A stretch of 64,000 bases of DNA from Phoronis australis (GCA_002633005.1 NMRA01000716.1:110596-174595); one strand, 5' to 3'. Numbered from the stretch's first letter, positions 1 to 12,546 are shown. A program made the numbers and translations. The notes: a model not told the origin generated them from the sequence alone.

Positions 1-1039
1 CCATCAAGAAAATGCACGATGGCATCAAAATCGACAAATAAAAAATCGGCTATAGAGTGAGGAATACCTTTATACATGATAACTGAATTGTTTAGTTTAC
101 AGCAGAATAACCAGTTACTAGGAAATTTTAGCGAGTATGACAGCTTGGTGATTGCTGCTCAAGCGCCCGTCATTTGGCCACTCGTGCATAGTGCAGGATT
201 GTTGTAATCTGTACCTCTATTCCTGTCCAAAACTTGTCACTGGACACCCACTGCTGCGGCAATCCTGTTTTATTGTAGTGCGCCAGTATTGTGCAATGAA
301 CCTGGAACGATCACACGTCATATGACGTCACATCACTAGCAATTACGCATGGCATGAGAGATGATAAAAAACTCGAATGGTAAGTTTTGCAACTCCCTAT
401 ATTATATCCGTTAGACCACCGACGAATGTTTCTTGAACCACTGGAGCGTCTTTGCGTGATTATAATAACGGCCACTCTTTCCATCCCATCATTTCATCAG
501 TCTAGAACAAAGAGAGGGATTCACCTACATGTATACGACACAGCACTGAAACAGGTAACTTTCATTAAATACAGAACTTCATGCAGTTTCGTTTTCAATG
601 GGAATTCTTAAACTATGAAGTTCAATGTTGTTCAGTTGTGGCCGCCATTCTGTTTAATGAGCATCATTATCCAAGTTGGTTTGTTGTGTCCTTTCATACA
701 GCTTTAAATAATTCAGACGACGTCGAAAATCGACAAGACTGCGATTAAATATTCATTTATTTTTAACCAGAAACCATTTGAATTATGGCTAAACAAGGAC
801 AAAATCTCGATAAATGCTGCTTCACCCACGTTATCTAACTTGTGACAACTTATTTTGCAAGACTATTGCATAAATACACGATTAGCGGCTGGGCGCAATA
901 CTGTCACAATAAACTCCGACAAAACGCTATTTTATAGCGCCAAAGGTTCAACCACGTTGTTAATAAATTCTGGTGTGATGTCAAAGTTTGGCCTAGCTTG
1001 ATTTGAAAACCATTTTATATCTCGGGAAAATATTTTTAC
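1..1039. other. No gene recognised; left window edge
   Basis: I see no supportable gene, RNA or repeat here. If the minus-strand EGF/VWDE-like gene continues downstream, its next exons would lie here or beyond the window edge, but no open frame of known type is visible. Confidence 0.4.
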
Positions 1040-1245
1040 CAAGATCACACGATTCGTTATACACGTTTCCCTTTGACGATAACACGTTCCAGAAGGAAAA
1101 GCATTGAACGCGCTCAATCTTTAAAGTTCGGTTATATTGTAAATGTTTGCTGCAAGATAGAAATTAACTTCCGACAACTGAAAATACAATATGTTTTAAG
1201 TATATATTCATCTGGACTGTAATCGTTGTTGAATGGGCCACTTAC

Positions 1246-1556
1246 AAAAAACGGCAGATGAACCTTCGACTCTTTTTGGGATACCCACTGGTATTCGTGG
1301 AAGATTGAGACGTTTTCGTTATGTTGAAGTTTTTCAATGTCCATCAATTTTCCATTAATAAACCAATGTACGTCGAAAAACAACGAATCTGCGGAGTTAT
1401 TAGTGGGAATGGTGCATCGAAACTGAATCTCTTTCTTCCTTTTGCGCGTAAGGGAATATCTGGTTATGTTCTCTCTTCTGTCTTTTATAGGTGGATAAGT
1501 GGTTGGTCTTGTACCCACGTGCGCTGTTATCATTGGAAATTCGTCATAAACTATAC
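1246..1556 (-). CDS. Exon of extracellular protein, VWDE-like
   Basis: The exon is open for 103 codons between a good acceptor (cattccag, minus strand) and a GTAAGT donor. It enters with two leftover bases, the same phase as the EGF exons upstream on this strand, and leaves in phase 0. The product contains FRCTIP, an Asn-rich stretch, then FDVHWFINGKLM. This Cys...hWhhxxxhh pattern recalls the Ig-like segment before the VWD domain in von Willebrand D and EGF domain proteins. Order on the minus strand is EGF, EGF, then this exon, so all three may be one secreted or matrix gene. A weak candidate next exon (1118..1040, IERVQCFSFWNV...) follows. The family call rests on pattern memory; the exon itself is better supported than its name. 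Confidence 0.45.
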
Positions 1557-2323
1557 CTGGAATGTAATAGAAAGTGCGTGATTATAACGAGTCAAGAACA
1601 CGGTGTAAACATCACTGGAGTTCTATTTGATTATAAGTTTCACAGGTGTTTACCTGTAGGACAAAATAAATGTACATGCATCCTAATGCAACGTTGACAT
1701 GCCGTTCTATCAAAGAGGAATACGAAAGCATGCACGTTCGCCAGGCATTTCACGTATTCTATGTTGTACGGTCAAAAACGAGATGATAGGTTTACCTTTC
1801 CACCCCGAAATTTCTTCACTTCCGTGCTGTGATTCGCGGATAGGCTCCAGTTATCCATTATGGTTGCACTTGATTGGTCAGAATATCAGCCTTGTTAAAG
1901 TTAATGTTACGCTAACATATCACAGGACGCTTTTATGAACGCTCATAAAATGATTCACTTACGAACGCGATGCGCGCTCGAGGCTTCTGTTTGATTATCA
2001 GCCAGCAAATTCGATGATTAATGGGATTTTGATAAACACATGACACAGAATGCGCTAGTGGACAGTTACTGCTTTACAATCCATAGTTGAAAAAACGGCA
2101 CTTTGAATGTACGAAACGGAGGCTGTGACGTTAACACTGTGTCTTACAGATATGATACGAATAGCATGCATTGGGGTTAGAGAACTCCAAAGAACACTGA
2201 TATCGTAAATTGTTCATAAGACATACGCTGCTATTAAAATCAGTCCACGAAATATACAAGACGCAGTACTGCAAATTAAACACTTTGCGTGTTGTGCATA
2301 CAAGATCATACAACATACAAAAC

Positions 2324-2481
2324 CAGACGCACATTTAAGGGAGGGTTTCGTCAAGGGGGCCATGCCCCTAAAATTCTCCCAGATTTCATTTGGCATTTCG
2401 AGGGTGCGAATATCTGACGGGCACAATCCTGGATAATTCTGCCCTGGCCCCCCTAGCTCAAAATCCTGGAGACGCCCCTGA
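2324..2481 (+). mobile_element. 158-bp MITE with 5-bp target duplication
   Basis: The element starts CAGACGCACATTTAAGG and ends GGAGACGCCCCTG. It is flanked on both sides by AAAAC (2319-2323 and 2482-2486), a 5-bp target-site duplication. It is the same family as 13431..13583: the interior matches over almost its whole length in the same orientation, including the G-run after the start and the phrase around CTGACGGGC. It has no coding capacity. The termini resemble hAT-type ends with CAGNGGC; the 5-bp duplication would fit a hAT5-like subgroup, which is inference. Confidence 0.7.
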
Positions 2482-3540
2482 AAACGCAAACAATGGTCAC
2501 AGATTATGCCAGTAAACCGCAATAACGTAATTTGTTCACAACCACACACTGAAGTTGAAAGAAATAGTTCATGGAATAACTGAGACGGAATATGAATGTT
2601 TAACGTTCTGGCTGCATAACCTACAGGAAACAAGGCTTGGTCATCGAGCGCACCTGTGAACATGTATACCATAACATGTTCACAAGCCATAGCTAAGCAA
2701 ACAGTTACTTGAATACAAGAGACGCAATATGCAAGTTTAACATTATGTCTTGTAAATTTAATACTGTGTCTCGTGGATACAAGATTTTACAACGTATTCA
2801 ATCAAGCATGCCTTGAGCATAAAGTAATAGACATGTATATTGTCTTCAGATTTTACCACTATCAACCAATTAAACTTCTAGGCATTCTATCATTTGTGAT
2901 ACCGTGACGTGTTCACAAGAAATAGTTGAAAAAACAATCCTTTGGATGTACGAGACAGTCTGCGGGAACGTGATCGTACAACGTACAAAACTCATGCATA
3001 CTACCATGCCAAATGACGTCATATGGATGTCGCAAGGTAGTGTTTAATTTGCTAGATCAATGCGACAGGCGCAAGCACGTCGCATGGTTACTGTCTGCGG
3101 GACGCTTCCATTGTTTTCATTTGGTACGTCTTAACAATACTTGTCGCATGGATACCGCACCTTGGGCGCATATCAGCCCGTTACCAAGAAATACTTGCCA
3201 TTATCTTTAGTATAAGAAAGAAAAACAACCTGAACAAGGGCTACGGCTGTATATCGGTATCTATGCGACAACCTTGCGACCAAGTTTCGTGAGACCTTAA
3301 GTACGACAGTGAACAGCGATATTTCCGAGCCTGTTTCAGAAACTTCAACACCCACTGTGCTTGGTTGACTTGCCGGCTCCGCAGTGTCAACCGGCTAAGA
3401 CATTTGAATGGTACATGTATCTAAGCAGAACGTCAAAAGCAGCCATCGTGTACTTCAAGAGTAAAGATGCGGTTACAAGGCCAGCGACAACTTTCTAGCT
3501 AAAATCGACCTGCAAAAGACGATCGGGTCATTTCGCTTAC

Positions 3541-3663
3541 CTCGACACATTTTGCCATCGCCCGTATATCCTTCTCGACACGAACAGGTGTAGCTGCCTA
3601 GAGTATTCACACAATTTGCAGCGCGATGGCAGTCGTGAATACCAATAACACATTCGTCGTTTT
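3541..3663 (-). CDS. Calcium-binding EGF domain exon
   Basis: One complete cbEGF module of 41 codons (123 nt) between a tttcag acceptor and a GTAAGC donor, both phase 1, the classic symmetric EGF exon. The residues start ENDECVIGIHDCHRAANC and continue through CVNT, SYTCSCREGY and GDGKMC. All six cysteines and the D/N-x-D/N-E calcium motif are visible (NDE before the first Cys), as is the Asn of the hydroxylation-type site. It is expected to be extracellular and structural. It pairs with the next exon upstream on the minus strand (4397..4275), which has the same length and phase. The parent protein is uncertain. Confidence 0.85.
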
Positions 3664-4274
3664 CTGAAACGTCGTTTGAAATTACCGTATTATGAAATCT
3701 ACTGGATTTCACAACACATTTGTAGCCACTTACGTTGTACAAATACAATTACAGCACTGGTTTTACAAACGAAGAAGTTTTCTGCACAAGAAGATCTCAT
3801 TACATTCCCAATTTTCTTTACATTCCCTTCCTACATATTCAGGTGTCAAAAACGGAGACCACTGCAAAACACAAATTATGGTCAGAGTAACACTTGTACA
3901 AGCATATGGACACTTGGTGACATCGGATCAAAACAGTCCTGATATTTATTGCTCATGCGTATTAACTTGTCGGAAGTCGACTGCAAGTCATTGTCGACTC
4001 AAAGGGGGAACAGTTTGAAGACTTTCAAAATATGTACCTAAAGACTGAGGTGACTAGTGGTAGTATAACTTTAACGGCATGCACTGTCTTTTGAATTCAA
4101 CTCCAAGATTATAATACTCAACGTACTGTAGATCACAACCTGGATATTTCCTTATTGAAACATGTTTGTTCTCGTACGGTGTGTCAGGTTTGGGATTTAG
4201 GATATATTATGAATGTCTTCGATTGACGCTGCGACATTTACCAAAAAGTCGAATGTGGCAGTATTTATAATTAC

Positions 4275-4397
4275 CTGTACACCAATCGCCGTTGCCTTGG
4301 TAACCACTTTTACACGTGCACTTAAAACTGCCCGGTGTGTTTACACAGACTGCATTATGTGGGCATTTAGCTTCTCCGTTTGTACACTCGTCCAAAT
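4275..4397 (-). CDS. Calcium-binding EGF domain exon
   Basis: A second symmetric 123-nt phase-1 exon (acceptor tgttttcag, donor GTAATT) encoding a full cbEGF module. It starts DLDECTNGEAKCPHNAVC, then CVNTPGSFKCTCKSGYQGNG and a final WC. The DxDE calcium-binding start and six cysteines are intact. It lies upstream of 3663..3541 on the minus strand, so the two encode tandem EGF modules of one extracellular protein. Exons further 5' would be at higher coordinates; none was identified before the THAP fragment at 5.1 kb. Confidence 0.85.
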
Positions 4398-5115
4398 CTG
4401 AAAACATGATACACATAATTGTGTACTAAATCAGACAGTGGGAGTGTGACTTGGACTCAGTGAACGTCAAGTGGTTTGAAGTGATTAAGATTTTTCAGAA
4501 TTACTCTTTTTATGCTGTTTTTGTAAACTAAGCAAATTTCGGCAAATCAAAAATAAAATCTATTGAAATAACTGTTTTCAATATATTAGACTATAAACAA
4601 TTCCGTTCATCATATTTCTGTTGCAAAATTTCTGCCAGGCATGCAAGTTTTTAGCTCATTAACACAACAACTCGGTAAATATTCACTGAGTGGCATTTTA
4701 AGTGTCTTATTTCCCACTACTGTATCCGTCCCCAAAATTCTTGTAACCATGGCAGCACCTTTGCATCGAACTTGTCATGTATGCTCTGTGGTACGTGGTC
4801 CTTAGAACAAATTAAATAATTATAATTTACCAACTGCGACCATGGGTGACTATGAAAACATTTATTTCGCGGCTCCTTTGGGTGACTGGTATCCCACAAT
4901 CCTCCATTTGTGCGTATGTCTCACGATATCAGTGATCAGATGAATTGACCTATCGCTAAGATTTTAATTGACGGTATAACTGACCAATCAGAAAGCAGCA
5001 TTTTTGACAAACCTTCCTATCCGTTTCTAAGCCGCCATTTTCCCTGACAAACAACACGTTGTCGGGTAAAGCTTATTTTGCTATATTCTGTACCTCAAGA
5101 AATTCTGCCCTAAAA

Positions 5116-5202
5116 ATGGTGAAACGGTGTTGCTATGGTGTGTGTAATTCCGACAGTCGTTATGCAGCTCGAGTATGGAACTCCCCTAGCGTCTCCTTCT
5201 GA
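5116..5202 (+). pseudogene. N-terminal half of a THAP zinc-finger domain, interrupted
   Basis: From ATG at 5116 the frame reads MVKRCCYGVCNSDSRYAAR and reaches a stop at 5200-5202. MVKRCCYGxCNSDSRY is the start of an invertebrate THAP (C2CH) DNA-binding domain, with the first two zinc cysteines present. After the Arg codon the sequence enters the left arm of an inverted repeat (5168..5225), and the reading frame ends there. A likely continuation lies beyond the right arm at about 5838..5936. THAP proteins are DNA-binding factors or domesticated transposases. The break makes this copy a probable pseudogene, unless the insertion is spliced out or polymorphic. Confidence 0.6.
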
Positions 5203-5837
5203 CGGGTCTTTTCTGACACGTTACGAGTCATCGAAGCGCGTCAGAGTTCACTCGAAATGTACTTCCCAGGTGTGTCAATTTACCGCCCCATTAGTGTGCG
5301 ACCAATAAGACGTTGTCGTTTGGTCGGCGATGACGTGTGCTCCGATGTCAGTCACTTTACGCGCCAACTGACCTGACTTCTGACTATTCTAAAACGACAT
5401 CAGGTCTCTCACTTTTCATTAGACCTTTGTGGAGTGTAACACCATGTAAAAGTACAACGGTGGCTTCTGCGTTAGAGTAACATGTACCGTCATTAATGTT
5501 ATAAACCAAAGACTGTTTATCAAAATAAACGAAGGCAATGCTGTCAGTGACGAGTTCTGGATGACTTGTGACATTGGATGATTTTCACAGTGTTGCCAAC
5601 AGTTCTTGAGTCCTTAAAGGGAGTTCTATTTGCTTGATCAGTGAAGATAAAATTATAGTCTTGCTCAGTCGAGACAGGCTATTGTTTAGTTTGTATTTTT
5701 ATGGGAGGCAGTGCTGGCCATTATTTATACTTTTTCTTTTTGTCAAACGTCCACACGTGTTCGACAGCATCAGTGACGCGTCAGCGTGTTGGAAAAGACC
5801 CGTCACAAGGAGACGCTAGTGGCGTTCCATACTCGAG
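5168..5837. mobile_element. Foldback element of about 670 bp inside the THAP exon
   Basis: The left arm (5168 to about 5225) and right arm (about 5780 to 5837) are inverted copies of each other. Both begin or end with CTCGAGTATGGAAC and share the blocks CTAGCGTCTCC and GACGGGTCTTTTC or their complements, with a few mismatches over roughly 55 bp. The interior (5226-5779) shows no recognisable protein. The arms abut THAP-like coding sequence on both sides, which points to insertion into an older exon. No clear target-site duplication was found. Confidence 0.55.
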
Positions 5838-5936
5838 AAGAATATCCCGTCACTTTTGGGTATTGCCTAAGCCGAAAAACGTTGTCAACTGTGCAAACGA
5901 TAGACCAAACTGTGTAGACGACCACACGAGCAGGTG
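5838..5936 (+). pseudogene. Probable continuation of the interrupted THAP exon
   Basis: Directly after the right inverted arm the plus strand reads RRISRHFWVLPKPKNVVN, then a Cys-containing stretch up to GAGCAG followed by GTGAAC, a possible donor. The F-W/x-x-x-PKPK pattern matches the FxxFPKPK segment that follows the RYxxR region of THAP domains, so this is the expected next piece of the domain started at 5116. Beyond PKPK the match weakens and the expected Trp-Ile helix is not visible. Reading is therefore tentative. Confidence 0.45.
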
Positions 5937-8929
5937 AACTTGGCAATGTTGCTTGATTACTGGAAGGTTGTTCCAAGATACAAACTTTTCTCTTTGGTGG
6001 CTATAATATAGGCCTATTTGATTTTGACACCGGAGTTTCACTCGTCAGATTGCCCTTGTCTCGGCATTTCTGGTTAAACTTAACTTCATGAAATGAAAAT
6101 ACAAAAAATGTGAAGTTCATTAGAAGGTAGGCCTAATTAAATGTCCTAATGGTGCAATTATGGCCAATTCCGTGCATTAATTTGACTTGGACACAGCCCA
6201 GACCTATCGGAGCTAACTGGTTGCTTAGGACAAGATGAGTGCGTACCTGAGCTGTGACCTGATTTTTTAATCAAAATATTTCGCTCGAAGATAGGAAAAG
6301 CATGAACAGTGTTATCGACTCGATCTACTTTAATCGGGGAAGCCCATCTTGTGACCTACTTTCATTTGGCGGAATTTAGCAGACGGTAGAATAAAAATAT
6401 GGCTGAATCTTCAATGGTTGTGCTGAAAATATCCTGAAATCTATGACATCCTACAGATGATTACGACTTGAAAATACATACACAGCTTTACATGAACAAG
6501 TTTCATAAGTGGTCTTGTCATTTGTCAAATGAAGGTGAACTGTCAGAGGTTCTTCGGATTTTTGCTGGCTCCGAAATTCTTTTCTGTTGATAGAACTGAT
6601 AGCAAAGAGGACAAAATAATGATGAATTCGCATATCTGGAAAAGGCCTCATGGGAGGATCCGTATTGTATACCTTATATACGGTTCCATCTCATTCAGTA
6701 TATTAGAAACGCTACTTAATAAAGAGAATACAACTCAATGACTAGTCACGAAAAATGCTAATTTTGTACTATACATGTACATCATTTCACATTGGCTTGT
6801 CACGTTTCCAACTGGCAACTTCAGTGCGTAAATTTATGGCCATTCGCTGTGCATGAACATGTTGCATGAGGACGATATTGTTTCAAACCAGTGTTTACCT
6901 GCGCCTGGTGCATCGACTCCAGCCCCATGTACCACACTTAGTCGTGTACGAAGTACTAGAAGATGCGGTGTAGACTCGCCGAAAGTAATACGTGCAGACA
7001 GAGCCACGAGGCCTACAAAACAGTAAATGTCAAAAGGAACCAAGCCATTCGTTCACATCATTATAGAAATTATTAAAACCAGCGCCGCTAAAAGGTTCAA
7101 TAAATTTAGCGGACCACTTTTTACTTTTGTTATTGAATACGGTTTTACTCAAATCCCACTTGCGTTTACTTGGCAACATTTTCCTCAGCGCTGAAGTTTT
7201 AATTAAGGGGCTTCGACAAAGTTTGCCATCAATAGCAAATTAGTTGTTACTTTATGGAACAATTGATTAATATTTTGATGCCAAAGAAAATATTACTTAT
7301 TTTGAAACGTGCGATTTTGCTTTTTCTACCAAAGCCTTTAAGTAATAGCACGTGGGAACAGGCGTTCAACACAAACGTAGGCAAATTGTAATAAAATTGT
7401 AAATTCGAACTTTTTAATAAAGACATTTTTTTCAATATTCACGCCAGAAAAATTAATTTCACAATCCCACTAACGTAACATGATCACCTTCTTATGAAAT
7501 GTGATCGCCATCGTGAAATTGTTTCACTTTCATGTATGACGCTGTTTTGGCTAAAGCAGGCCAAAAACTGTTTAGGTGAGTCGCAGTTTTTTCATTCTTA
7601 GCGACAAAGACACGGAGCATATAAGACATATTAACACTGTAACCTTTTGTGAAAATTCAGAACGTTTTATTACCTCAAAATCCTAAAAAAACGTATTTCT
7701 ACGGAGGTTAAAGAAAATCAGTAAATCAGGACATTTAATTGAACCATTTAAAACATAAAACTGACATCTGGGAACAAAATCCGTCCCTTTACAAAAAGAT
7801 AAATATCATTAATTTAATTCGAGTTGGCTTTTCAAAAGACATGGCATGTAGATTTCACATATTACCATAGGTGCGTCTGTTTAGGCGACTGTAACTAAAA
7901 ACTAAAAACTTGAAAGTTCGCGCTTGGTGCACTGTTCACTGTCACCACACTGTTCATTTTGCACCGCGAACTACTTTAGCACACATTTGGACAAAATCTT
8001 TTGTTTAGTCACTGCACTAACTGACATACTACGAGCTGCAGAAACGCAGCGCCATTACTAACCCTCGTAGTGCTTTACTGGTGCAGAGACACGACAACAA
8101 GAGGACTGTTGCCAGAATTACGTCCATACTGAAGAGCGGCAACACTAGTTCTGCCTGATCCCATTATCTGTTTTAAACATCCACGGGGAACTTTAAGCAA
8201 ACACAGATAAAAAGATATCATGACAACCACTCAGCGTAAAATAAGAACTTGATTCTTTGATCGCTCCTGACAACAATCTTACGCAGACGTTTACGTTATT
8301 ACGGAACTGTCGTTCTCTAAGTAAACTTCTCAAAACAATAAGTGTTTGCCTATTTATTGTTCTTAATTTCCAAAAATATGGAAAAGTGAGCGCCATTCGT
8401 AAATGCGTTTTTTCAGGCAGACGTTCCTATCGCTTCGATGTATGTCTCAAAGAAATGTGTGTTATGGTGAGAGAACTTGATTTGAAAAACACCAGTTAGC
8501 AAAGACAGTCGCAAATCATAACAAATGTTTCACGTTGGTTCACAGAAATCCAGAAAAAATCACTTTAGTTTGAGCTGCTTTTCGGTACCTAGCAACATGA
8601 GCACGGTAATCACGAAATTAATGTGATAGTTAACAAAACTTCGAAAACAATTGTTGAACACTTTTACATGCATGTTCGCTTACAATTAACGGCGTTGAAT
8701 CAGAATTTATTTTGAGAAGAAAATCGTTTTTCGTTGTCACATAGTGCTGATGTATTTACAAATTTACGTTGTGCCTTTTGACAGTATCATTACGTGGCTA
8801 AATGCACATGCACTGCTACATCAATTGGAAGTATGTTTGTGTTTGTTTCATTGTTGCATAGTTTGTGGGATCCTTCGTAGTGGTTGTTTAGGACTTTTTA
8901 TACGTTGGCTAACCAACGCTATTACAATG

Positions 8930-8994
8930 GCGACGCACCATAGGGTGCTGGTGGGGCTATAGCCCCATCTTATTTCAGTGCTGCGCCGCTCATG
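8930..8994 (-). repeat. Short GGCGGCGC-type dispersed repeat
   Basis: About 65 bp reading, on the minus strand, GAGCGGCGCAGCACTGAAAT, then a GGGGCTATAGCCCC palindrome and GGTGCGTCGCC. It matches 10447-10518 in inverted orientation and 10528-10603 loosely. Probably a small MITE with G/C-rich ends; no coding content. Confidence 0.5.
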
Positions 8995-10446
8995 CATTAT
9001 TGAAAAATGTGTTGACGTGAATAACTCAAATTAAACGGGAGGACATTTTTTTAAGAACCGTTGCTTGGATTGCAACTGCCACCTTTGGGGAGGCAGCTGT
9101 TGCACTGCGTCTGAAGATTGATACGTTTATTGTGCGTGCTAATTTTTAAAATGGATATCTGATAACCTAGTGAGATCTATTTTATTTGTACTGTATAAAC
9201 GCAAGATTAGGCATGCATTAAACAGCCTCATAACCTGGTGTAATCGCAAATACTTGCGATAATTGCAGTTTGGCCACGCCTATCACAGGTATTGTTGCTA
9301 AGTATTATACGCTCATGTCAAAAATGGCAAAAACTCGCTTGCTTAATACCGCAAAAGATTCTGTACAATGCATTTTGATCATACTTTGAAGAATTCGTTA
9401 CCCTTGGAGCTACTCCATCGTATTGAAAATCTGGAAGAAAATTGAGCTGAATACAACGATACGTCCGCCATACCTAATTCTTTATTCCATTAACACCTTA
9501 CGCCAGCCCATTAGCACACCAAACGATTATAAACCCGCCGCCCAGCACAAAAACAACTTCTGGTTTAGATCTATTGCAGTTATGAAATCGATCTCAAAGT
9601 GCTCCTTAGTCTAACTGGACGTAGCTCTTGGTCTTGGAGGTTGACGTCACACGCGCCACGTGTCATTTTATTCACCGAGTACGATGGTCTCGGGCATAAC
9701 TAACAGTAATTTTTACAAGACATTAATTACGTCTGATCTCCTTCTTACGGAATGTTCACGATGCCCTATCGGTTTTAAAGAAACCGACTCGTGGACCAAT
9801 TGCCCCCTGGTGACTGCGGGTCGACAAACTTTGCAAAATAGCCGTAAAGCAGTCCCTGTTTTACGACATTGATTATTTTATAAAACATTTGAGCACAGTC
9901 ATTTAATTGAAACCACATATTATTTACTTTGAAAAATGTCGATTTTGAGTTGCAATTCTGTTGTTATGGCGTCAAATAATAACGCGACAATGATGTCACA
10001 CGGAACGTGAGAGTAGTTAAACACAAGTGTGGACGTTAGATTTATGTTACTTAAAACGTCAAAATTAAAACTATTGAACAATAAAATTCTCCTAGGAATA
10101 CCCACATCAAATTTACGTAATTTCCTCAATTCCAACAACATAACACAATGCCAATAAATTTTACTTTCTGATAATTACGCCACTGGTCCATCTAACAAGG
10201 CATAACATATCAGTAATTACGTACATGATCAACTAGTGAAAAGGCAGCCCCAACGTAATCTTGAAATCGACGCGCGTTTGTGAGAGTCAAATTGCGCATT
10301 GTTATGTGACACTATTTGAGCTAAAATACTACAAAACTTGGTCCGTGAACCCATGGAATTTGAAAGGTTCTCTACAGTTGCGGTCTATATAGTGACAGGC
10401 AGTTTCTCTAAAAGCCAAGTATCAAACGTACATTAATGTGGTAACG

Positions 10447-10603
10447 TGGGCGGCGCTGCACTGAAAAATGTGGGGGGCTAAAGCCCCCTCAGCCCCCCTG
10501 TGGTGCATCGCCTATAGACCATGTGCAACGTAACAGTGAAAAATTGGGGTGCTATAGCCCTCCCCCCCCCCAGCCCCCAGCCCCGTATAGTGCGCCGCCC
10601 ATG
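10447..10603 (+). repeat. Two adjacent copies of the same short G/C-rich repeat
   Basis: 10447-10518 starts GGGCGGCGCTGCACTGAAAA, holds GGGGGGCTAAAGCCCCC and ends GGTGCATCGCC. 10528-10603 repeats the pattern with GGTGCTATAGCCCTCC and a run of C before GTGCGCCGCCC. Both are homologous to 8930-8994, which lies inverted. Confidence 0.5.
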
Positions 10604-11954
10604 GGTAATGACACATATTCCATTAATATCACTAACTGAAGATCAAAACTCGCTGCTCTGTGATTTTGATGGCGGTGTGTAAACTACAGTGTAAATATTC
10701 ACATTGCGCGAAACGAGAGTTTTACATACCTGTAATCGCAGACCTACATGTATCGACATCATTTTGTGTCTTAGTCGAATTCGGAAAATCACCGAATATT
10801 CTTGTATATTTCCGTGACCCATATTCTCTATGTGCCCACCATCTTGTCATTGAAAGCGTACTAAACCATCTGAGCAAAAACGTTATTTTGTTAGGTTGGT
10901 TTGGGTTAACATTTGAATTCGTATTATATGTGTTTATTGTCCAAATGTTTAACTACTTGCACGTTGAAATAGTGAAGGTGTCATATTTTCCTCAGCCAAC
11001 ATTAAGTCCCCTGACTCATTGCAAAGGTACGGCAAATTTCAGTTAAAACACTCGTTCTGGTACTAAGGTAGAGGAAAGCAATTTCTAGATCTCCAAAAGT
11101 ATTTTTTCGTCGCCTTGGAGCAAAACAGTGCACGTCTCAGTGAATGGGGTACTTTAGGAAACTAATCTGTGAGGTATCAGTCAGATACAGATCGTCTGGC
11201 AATCGAGACTCGCGGACGGGAACAAACCATGGGAGTAGTGGTCACTCTTAGTGTTCTCGTTGAAAGCTCGAACATTATCTAAATGTCTTTGGCACCAACT
11301 TTTAACTTCATTTTTTCAATTTAGTAAAACGTGCGCGGCTATGTACACAAGAATTTCACTAGGTATACCACGTGTTGGCTTTTAGATAAAAGGTTTCAAC
11401 ACCCTCATAACTCTTCAAATAACTTGTAACAAGGTCTTTATGTAGTCATGTTTTATATGTTGTCAACAAATCACTGTGTAAACATTTGGATGTGCCTTGT
11501 ATTTATTTTATTGTAAAGAACAGGATTCCTAATTATCAAGTTTGGTGCAGTAAGGAAGTAATAAACAATAGCTTCTTTTCTCATAAGCTTCAACGTTTTG
11601 CTTTATCATCAGGTGTGGCTTTGAGAAGAGCTCTATAGCAGCAAAAATATCATCATCAGTAAAATTTATTAACCCTTAATTGCCATGATAAGCTCGTAAT
11701 AACACGTTTTATCAGCACGCACCCCCTATTACCAAAACTGCCGCTAAGGAGAATATACAAGCATATAAGCCACCAATTTTGTTTTAGAGTTGTTCGTCGT
11801 CGCAATTTCCGTGCGCGTTGAGTTCTTTTGTAACACCAAAGCAAATTTGATTGCCAGCTCCTTGTCAGAATATAGTCTGACATTATTATTAGTTGTATTG
11901 TTTTGTTTTGTTATTCAGTTTGATTTGCATGACCCCTGAGTTAAGTACAATGAT

Positions 11955-12546
11955 GATGTAATTTGTTTACTACAGCATAGTGTGGAACTTTCTAGAAGTC
12001 TGTAGCATGACAGTGATTGATGAAGTCTGGAATATTCTAGAGACTAGTACATGTTTGTAGAAAGATTGGGTAGGTTCCAGAAAGTTCTGGTATGTGCTTG
12101 AATTGATGAAAAGTTCTAGAACAATGCATTAGGCTATAAATACACAAGCACGGGTTTGTGTTGGGCAGATAAGATTAGATCGAGTTGAGTTAAAGATTAA
12201 GTCAGTTGAGTCCAAGAAGATCAAGTCGAGAGATCAAGTGAGTTCAAGTAAGTTAATCAGGAGAACTACAGTTGAGTTGCAGAATCAGCAGTTACAGCGA
12301 TAGTCAATAGAGAGCCAGCTATAGAGACAGCAGGTTATTGAATTGAGTGTAACAGTTGCTGGAAGTATCTCAGAAGTTCAATACAAGTCAAGGCTTCGCA
12401 GCACTGGCTGGAGCATAAACAGACATTACGTCGGACGTTTTGTTTGAGTAGGCTTGTGAACGTACGGTCGGGATTAATAAAGGATTAACTCGAACCAGAC
12501 TTCAGTCAATCTTCACACCGAAAGCTATTAGCACCGGTCTGTAACA
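11955..12546 (+). mobile_element. LTR-like element with its own promoter and poly(A) signal
   Basis: The segment has the layout of a solo LTR: an upstream part with repeated heat-shock-like motifs, a TATAAATA box at 12135-12142, a purine-rich transcribed part made of GTTGAGT/AAGATCAAGT repeats, and AATAAA at 12476-12481 before the end near CTGTAACA. Boundaries are approximate: no secure TG...CA ends with a target duplication were found. No gag or pol follows. An alternative is a genuine promoter of an unrecognised short transcript. Confidence 0.4.
11985..12142 (+). promoter_or_regulatory. Cluster of heat-shock-element-like motifs upstream of a TATA box
   Basis: Two perfect three-unit nGAAn arrays are present: GAACTTTCTAGAA at 11985-11997 and TTCCAGAAAGTTC at 12075-12087. 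Weaker ones are GAATATTCTAGAG at 12030-12042 and TTCTAGAA at 12114-12121. A TATAAATA box follows at 12135-12142, 14 bp after the last motif. Alternating GAA/TTC units every 5 bp are the binding pattern of HSF trimers. Function is inferred from the motif only. Confidence 0.5.

Larger units (their letters stand above)
5937..11954. other. Long stretch without recognisable genes
   Basis: I found no exon of a recognisable family and no RNA gene in these 6 kb. Open frames on both strands are short and compositionally unremarkable. The only structure noted is three copies of a small G/C-rich repeat, listed separately (8930-8994, 10447-10518, 10528-10603). Confidence 0.5.

Noticed and set aside
1040-1118. 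Next exon of the VWDE-like gene (IERVQCFSFWNV...)
   Set aside because: The acceptor lacks a pyrimidine tract and the peptide does not clearly match the family; left as a remark only.
10660-11046. 128-codon open frame on the plus strand
   Set aside because: No family resemblance, no splice or promoter context, and composition typical of A/T-rich non-coding DNA.
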